Assembly (NCBI RefSeq): GCF_001418325.1
Contig: NZ_LIPN01000101.1
Span: 1-54,439, forward strand
Source: Streptomyces atriruber
GTDB lineage: Bacteria > Actinomycetota > Actinomycetes > Streptomycetales > Streptomycetaceae
Direction: 5' to 3'
DNA length: 54,439 nucleotides
This document shows positions 50,518-54,439 of the stretch, in pieces. Numbering within the stretch: the stretch's first letter is position 1; every line of letters starts with the position of its first letter. The position numbers were made by a program, and so were the translations under genes. The notes under the pieces were generated by a model. It saw nothing but the letters and a program-made list of their open reading frames with translations. It searched no databases and was not told where the DNA came from.

Positions 50518-51651
50518 ATGGCTACGGAAGACGCGGTGCGCGAAGCACTGGCGACGGTGAACGACCCCGAGATCCAGCGACCCATCACCGAGCTGGGGAT
50601 GGTCAAATCGGTGGACATCTCCGCCGAGGGGGCAGTCGCGGTCACCGTGTACCTGACGGTCTCCGGCTGCCCGATGCGCGAGACCATCACGAAGAACGTG
50701 ACCGACGCGGTCGCCGCGGTCGAGGGCGTCACGCACGTCGACGTGACCCTGGACGTGATGGGCGACGAGCAGCGCAAGGAGCTGGCGGCCGCGCTGCGCG
50801 GCGGCACCGCCGAGCGCGAGGTCCCCTTCGCCAAGCCCGGCTCGCTGACCCGGGTCTACGCGGTCGCGTCCGGCAAGGGCGGCGTCGGCAAGTCCTCGGT
50901 GACGGTGAACCTCGCGGCCGCGATGGCCGCCGACGGCCTGAAGGTCGGCGTCGTGGACGCCGACATCTACGGCCACTCGGTGCCCCGCATGCTGGGCGCC
51001 GACGGCAGGCCCACCCAGGTCGAGAACATGATCATGCCGCCGTCGGCGAACGGCGTGAAGGTCATCTCCATCGGCATGTTCACGCCGGGCAACGCGCCGG
51101 TCGTGTGGCGCGGCCCGATGCTGCACCGCGCGCTCCAGCAGTTCCTCGCGGACGTCTTCTGGGGCGACCTGGACGTGCTGCTCCTCGACCTGCCGCCGGG
51201 CACGGGCGACATCGCGATCTCGGTCGCGCAGCTCGTCCCGAACGCCGAGATCCTGGTCGTGACGACGCCGCAGCAGGCGGCCGCCGAGGTCGCCGAGCGT
51301 GCCGGCTCCATCGCCGTCCAGACCCACCAGAAGATCGTCGGCGTCGTCGAGAACATGTCGGGCCTGCCCTGCCCGCACTGCGGCGAGATGGTCGACGTGT
51401 TCGGTACGGGCGGCGGGCAGAAGGTCGCCGAGGGCCTCACGAAGACGACGGGCGCGACGGTGCCGGTCCTCGGCTCCATCCCGATCGACGTCCGGCTGCG
51501 GGAGGGCGGCGACGAGGGCAAGCCCGTCGTCCTGACCGACCCGGAGTCCCCGGCGGGCGCGGCACTGCACGCCATCGCGGGCAAGCTGGGCGGCCGTCAG
51601 CGCGGCCTGTCGGGCATGTCGCTGGGCATCACGCCGCGCAACAAGTTCTGA
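50518..51651 (+). CDS. mrp: Mrp/ApbC-type P-loop ATPase, iron-sulfur cluster carrier
   Basis: 377 residues. N-terminal DUF59/MIP18 domain (1-90; VNDPEIQRPITELGMV, VSGCPMRETI), then the deviant Walker A GKGGVGKSS (about 121), LLLDLPPGTGD, and a CPHC pair near 288 used for bridging a [4Fe-4S] cluster in the dimer. Role: Fe-S cluster carrying or assembly. ATG 50518 fits a leaderless start. Confidence 0.93.
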   Translation: MATEDAVREALATVNDPEIQRPITELGMVKSVDISAEGAVAVTVYLTVSGCPMRETITKNVTDAVAAVEGVTHVDVTLDVMGDEQRKELAAALRGGTAEREVPFAKPGSLTRVYAVASGKGGVGKSSVTVNLAAAMAADGLKVGVVDADIYGHSVPRMLGADGRPTQVENMIMPPSANGVKVISIGMFTPGNAPVVWRGPMLHRALQQFLADVFWGDLDVLLLDLPPGTGDIAISVAQLVPNAEILVVTTPQQAAAEVAERAGSIAVQTHQKIVGVVENMSGLPCPHCGEMVDVFGTGGGQKVAEGLTKTTGATVPVLGSIPIDVRLREGGDEGKPVVLTDPESPAGAALHAIAGKLGGRQRGLSGMSLGITPRNKF

Positions 51652-51696
51652 GTCCTCATCCGGTTAGAGCCTGTGTCATAACCCCGGCTCTTACGG

Positions 51697-51735
51697 CGAC
51701 GGGGGCGCCGCTCTGCGTGAGCGGCGCCCCCGTCG
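51697..51735. terminator. 17-bp bidirectional terminator hairpin
   Basis: CGACGGGGGCGCCGCTC, loop tgcgt, GAGCGGCGCCCCCGTCG. Lies between convergent stops of mrp and the 51752 gene. Confidence 0.9.
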
Positions 51736-51751
51736 GCGTATGCACGGAGCC

Positions 51752-52423
51752 CTACGAGGCGTACGACCCGATGTCCTTGATCACCGAGAAGCCCAGGCCG
51801 TACGCGCTCATGCCGCGGCCGTAGGCACCCAGGTGGACGCCCTCCTTCGTGGAGCCCGCGAGGACCCAGCCGTACTCGGACTCGCGGTAGTGGAAGGGCG
51901 TCGGCACCCCGTCCACCGGCAGGGACAGCGTCGACCAGTCGGAGCCCTCCAGGTCGTCGGCGAGCACCCAGGCGGTCTCCGTCTGCTGGTCCAGCCAGTC
52001 GTCGCGCAGGGTGTGGTCCATCTGGCCGGGCCAGGTGAAGGACAGCAGGCCGACCCCGGCGAGCCAGGCCGCCGAGGAGACCGAGGTGGCCTCCAGGACG
52101 CCCGTGCCGTCCGCGGTGCGCCGCACCGGGTTGGCCGCGACGGTCACCACGACCGCGAAGCGCTCCTTGTCACTGTTGCCGAGGCTGCCCTCGGCACGGA
52201 CCGACGGCTCGTCGCCGTGTCCTATCGAACCGTGCTCCACGGCACCGTCCGCCGTCGCGCCGACCTGCATCAGCCAGCGCTGCCCCGTGAAGGCCTCGTC
52301 GAGGCCGTACCAGGGGAAGGGCGCCAGCAGGTAGCCGTCGACCGTACGTCGGGCGGTCGGCACCGCTTGTGCGGTGCCGTCCGCGGTCGGCGCCTGCGCG
52401 CCCACCCGACTTGTCGTCTCCAT
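51752..52423 (-). CDS. Hypothetical protein, unknown function
   Basis: 223 residues, no signal or membrane segment. Features: RRTVDGYLLAPFPWYGLDEAF near residue 30, and KERFAVVVTVAANPVRRTADGTG in the middle. No family recognised; the look is of a conserved Streptomyces soluble protein. ATG 52423 follows GAGGAGG at 11 nt; an upstream start at 52498 is less likely. Confidence 0.6.
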   Translation of the reverse strand: METTSRVGAQAPTADGTAQAVPTARRTVDGYLLAPFPWYGLDEAFTGQRWLMQVGATADGAVEHGSIGHGDEPSVRAEGSLGNSDKERFAVVVTVAANPVRRTADGTGVLEATSVSSAAWLAGVGLLSFTWPGQMDHTLRDDWLDQQTETAWVLADDLEGSDWSTLSLPVDGVPTPFHYRESEYGWVLAGSTKEGVHLGAYGRGMSAYGLGFSVIKDIGSYAS

Positions 52424-52543
52424 GTACCCGGCCGCCTCCTCGCTCTCGTCTGTCCGGAGCGGCCCGCCCCCCTCGGGCGTCCTCACGCCGGACAACAAGG
52501 CAGGATAGCCACACCTGTTGGCGGGGGCAGTCCAGGCGAGGTC

Positions 52544-53005
52544 TCAGGTGGCGTCCGCGTCGAACGGCGGACGGTCGCCGGAGTCGAGCTTCTGGGGCTC
52601 CGCGGGCTTCTTCTGCATGTCGACGCGGGCTCCGCCGGACGAGGCCGCGGAGGCCTCCTTGGCGGCGTCGGAGGAGTCGCTGTCGCGGCCGTGCACGGCG
52701 TCCGCGACCTCGTTCATCTCCTTCTTCAGGTCGAAGCCGTTGCGGATTTCCTTGAGCCCGAGCTCGTCGTTGTCGAGCTGCTTGCGGATGAACTTCTTCG
52801 GGTTCAGGTCGTCGAACTCGAAGTCCTTGAACTCGGGGCCGAGCTCATCGCGGATGTCCGCTTTCGCACTGTCGGAGAACTCGCGGATCTTGCGGATCGT
52901 GCGGGAGATGTCCTGAATGACCTTGGGGAGCTTGTCCGGACCGAAGATGAGCACGGCGAGGACGACCAGCGTCACTATCTCGAGTGCGCCAATGTCATTG
53001 AACAC
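52544..53005 (-). CDS. tatB: Sec-independent (twin-arginine) translocase subunit TatB
   Basis: 153 residues. N-terminal helix FNDIGALEIVTLVVLAVLIFGPDKLP has the FGP hinge and the early Glu of TatB, followed by an amphipathic helix (VIQDISRTIRKIREFS) and a charged, disordered tail. Partner of TatC in recognising folded Tat substrates. GTG 53005. Next to the HtrA gene on the same strand, as in mycobacteria (Rv1223-Rv1224). Confidence 0.92.
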   Translation of the reverse strand: MFNDIGALEIVTLVVLAVLIFGPDKLPKVIQDISRTIRKIREFSDSAKADIRDELGPEFKDFEFDDLNPKKFIRKQLDNDELGLKEIRNGFDLKKEMNEVADAVHGRDSDSSDAAKEASAASSGGARVDMQKKPAEPQKLDSGDRPPFDADAT

Positions 53006-53155
53006 CTGGAACTCCTTGCGATGTCCTCAGCCCGCAGCAGGTCGTCGGCAACAGGTCGTCGTCCGAGGTCTGGACCGTGACCACGGTACCCGGCGCTGAT
53101 GTCTGTCCGGTAGCCGCTGCACGACAACGCGGAGCAGACCTGGCCAGTCCTTTAC

Positions 53156-54439
53156 TCAGTCACCGCCGGCCGAGCCGAGCACCAGAGTCACCTCGCGGTC
53201 GTCGCCGTCGCGCTCGACCGTCAGGCGCAGGCGGTCCTTGGGACGGTGCGCGCGGACCTTGACGATCAGCTCGTCGCTGGAGTGCACGGCGCGGCCGTCG
53301 ACCTCGGTGATGACGTCGCCCGGCTTCAGGCCGGCCTTGTCGCCCGGGCCGTTCCTGTTGACCGACGGGCCGCCGCTCCTGCCCTTGTCCGCTATCCGGG
53401 CTCCGTCGCCGTTGAACTCCGTGTCGAGCGTGACGCCTATCACGGGGTGCGTGGCCTTGCCGAAATTGATCAGCTCTTCGGCGACGCGCTTGCCCTGGTT
53501 GATGGGGATGGCGAAGCCGAGGCCGATGGAGCCCGCCTGGCCGCCGCCCGGGTCCGAGCCCTCGTCCGCGGAGCGTATGGCGCTGTTGATGCCGATGACG
53601 CGTGCCTTGGAGTCGACCAGGGGGCCGCCGGAGTTGCCCGGGTTGATGGGGGCGTCGGTCTGGAGGGCGTCCACGTACGAGATGTCGCTGCCGTCGCCCT
53701 TCTCGCCGCCCGCGGTGATGGGCCGCTCCTTGGCGCTGATGATCCCGGAGGTGACCGTGTTCTCCAGGTCGAAGGGGGCGCCGATGGCCACGACGGAGTC
53801 GCCGACCTGGACGTTCTCGGAGTTGCCGAGCGGCAGGGGCTTCAGGCCGCGGACGCCGGTCACCCTGACGACCGCGAGGTCGTAGCCGGAGTCGCGTCCG
53901 ACGACCTCGGCCTTGGCTGTCTCGCCGCCGCTGAAGGTCACGGAGACCTCGCCGCCGGTGCCCGCGGGCTCGACGACGTGGTTGTTGGTGAGGATGTGGC
54001 CCTTGCCGTCGAGGACGAAGCCGGTGCCGGTGCCCTGCGCGGAGTCGCCGCTGACGTGCAGCGTCACGACGCCGGGCAGGGTGGCCGACGCGATGCCCGC
54101 GACGCTGCCCTTGGGACGGTCGGCGGACTCGGCGTCCGCCTGCCGGAGCTCGACGTCACCGGTGCCGTTGCGCTCCAGGTACGCGCCGGTCGCGCCGCCG
54201 ATGAGCCCCGAAAGGAGCGCGATGACGGCGACCCCGATGAACAGCACGCGCCGCCCCCGCTTGTCCCGCTTCTCCCGAGTCTCGGGCGGCAACGAGCCGA
54301 CTTGCTGAAGGGGAGCGTTCCAGGGGTCGTACGGCTGCCTGGACGCGACCGGAGGCCCCCCGGGCTGCACGGGGGGCGGAGCCATGCCTTGGGGCGCTTG
54401 GGGCACCTGGGGCTGAGGCTGTTGCGGCGGGTGCGGGGC
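53156..54439 (-). CDS. HtrA/DegP-type membrane serine protease (N-terminus beyond window)
   Basis: At least 427 residues; the frame stays open to the right edge with a Pro/Gln-rich cytoplasmic N-terminus, so the start lies outside. One membrane helix (VLFIGVAVIALLSGLIGGATGAYLE cut by short gap) is followed by a trypsin-like domain with His in LTNNHVVEP, Asp in SGYDLAVVRV and Ser in NPGNSGGPLVD, then a PDZ domain (GDKAGLKPGDVITEVDGR). Extracytoplasmic quality control. By comparison with mycobacteria, an anti-sigma factor and an ECF sigma gene may follow to the right. Confidence 0.93.
   Translation of the reverse strand, partial: APHPPQQPQPQVPQAPQGMAPPPVQPGGPPVASRQPYDPWNAPLQQVGSLPPETREKRDKRGRRVLFIGVAVIALLSGLIGGATGAYLERNGTGDVELRQADAESADRPKGSVAGIASATLPGVVTLHVSGDSAQGTGTGFVLDGKGHILTNNHVVEPAGTGGEVSVTFSGGETAKAEVVGRDSGYDLAVVRVTGVRGLKPLPLGNSENVQVGDSVVAIGAPFDLENTVTSGIISAKERPITAGGEKGDGSDISYVDALQTDAPINPGNSGGPLVDSKARVIGINSAIRSADEGSDPGGGQAGSIGLGFAIPINQGKRVAEELINFGKATHPVIGVTLDTEFNGDGARIADKGRSGGPSVNRNGPGDKAGLKPGDVITEVDGRAVHSSDELIVKVRAHRPKDRLRLTVERDGDDREVTLVLGSAGGD

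Noticed and set aside
1..54439. tRNA, rRNA, insertion sequences, prophage or known riboswitches
   Set aside because: No GGTTCGA-type T-loop contexts with acceptor stems, no transposase or integrase motifs, and no recognised riboswitch core were seen on reading both strands.

Overview
The window looks like Streptomyces chromosome: very high GC with G/C at third codon positions, many GTG starts, 4-nt ATGA/GTGA stop-start overlaps, long perfect GC hairpins between transcription units, and families typical of the genus (MoeZ, DUF3107, DUF3152, twin secreted tripeptidyl-peptidase-like lipoproteins, TatB/HtrA). I see no transposase, integrase, CRISPR array, tRNA or rRNA. Assignments rest on motifs and family knowledge read by eye; no database search was run.

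Layout. 1-4.8 kb: the start of an AdnA-like helicase, an alkyltransferase-like protein, and a large membrane flippase with a kinase-like domain. 4.8-14.9 kb: a YwiC-like membrane protein facing narGHJI, followed without a gap by a radical-SAM/SPASM gene and a HemY-type oxidase. All six nar-operon genes are joined by 4-nt overlaps, and a DosR/OsdR-like palindrome lies before narG. 15-18.3 kb: two tandem secreted alpha/beta-hydrolase lipoproteins. 18.4-24.8 kb (minus strand): MoeZ, then a polysaccharide locus (PelF-like glycosyltransferase, polytopic membrane protein, two micro-ORFs, sugar epimerase, spherulin-4-type glycoside hydrolase). 25-30.6 kb (minus): a coupled oligopeptide ABC transporter preceded by a leaderless 30-codon leader ORF ending Cys-Cys. 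30.6-39.5 kb: DUF3152 putative metzincin, hydrolase, TetR regulator, DUF3107, ferritin-like protein, DEAD-box helicase, hydrolase. 39.6-45.4 kb: NYN nuclease-like protein, a conserved-looking 50-aa protein, MarC, PHP phosphoesterase, DUF6758, MFS exporter, SUFU-domain protein. 45.9-54.4 kb: CorA, a lipoprotein, an MgtE-N/CBS protein without a channel plus a DUF1003 membrane partner, Mrp ATPase, a hypothetical protein, TatB and an HtrA protease cut by the window end.

The gene order matches two blocks I recall from Mycobacterium tuberculosis: adnA / MGMT-like / moeB1 / DUF3152 / TetR / DUF3107 / ferritin-like / rhlE (about Rv3202c-Rv3211), and htrA / tatB / mrp / MgtE-N / corA (about Rv1223-Rv1239c). 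Against that backbone the nar-heme operon, the polysaccharide locus and the peptide transporter look like additions. Functional links are plausible: MoeZ supplies sulfur for the molybdenum cofactor used by NarG, and the radical-SAM/HemY pair may serve haem supply to NarI. The most interesting regions are the Pel-like locus with its micro-ORF chain, the Cys-Cys leader, and the hypoxia-type box on the nar-haem operon.
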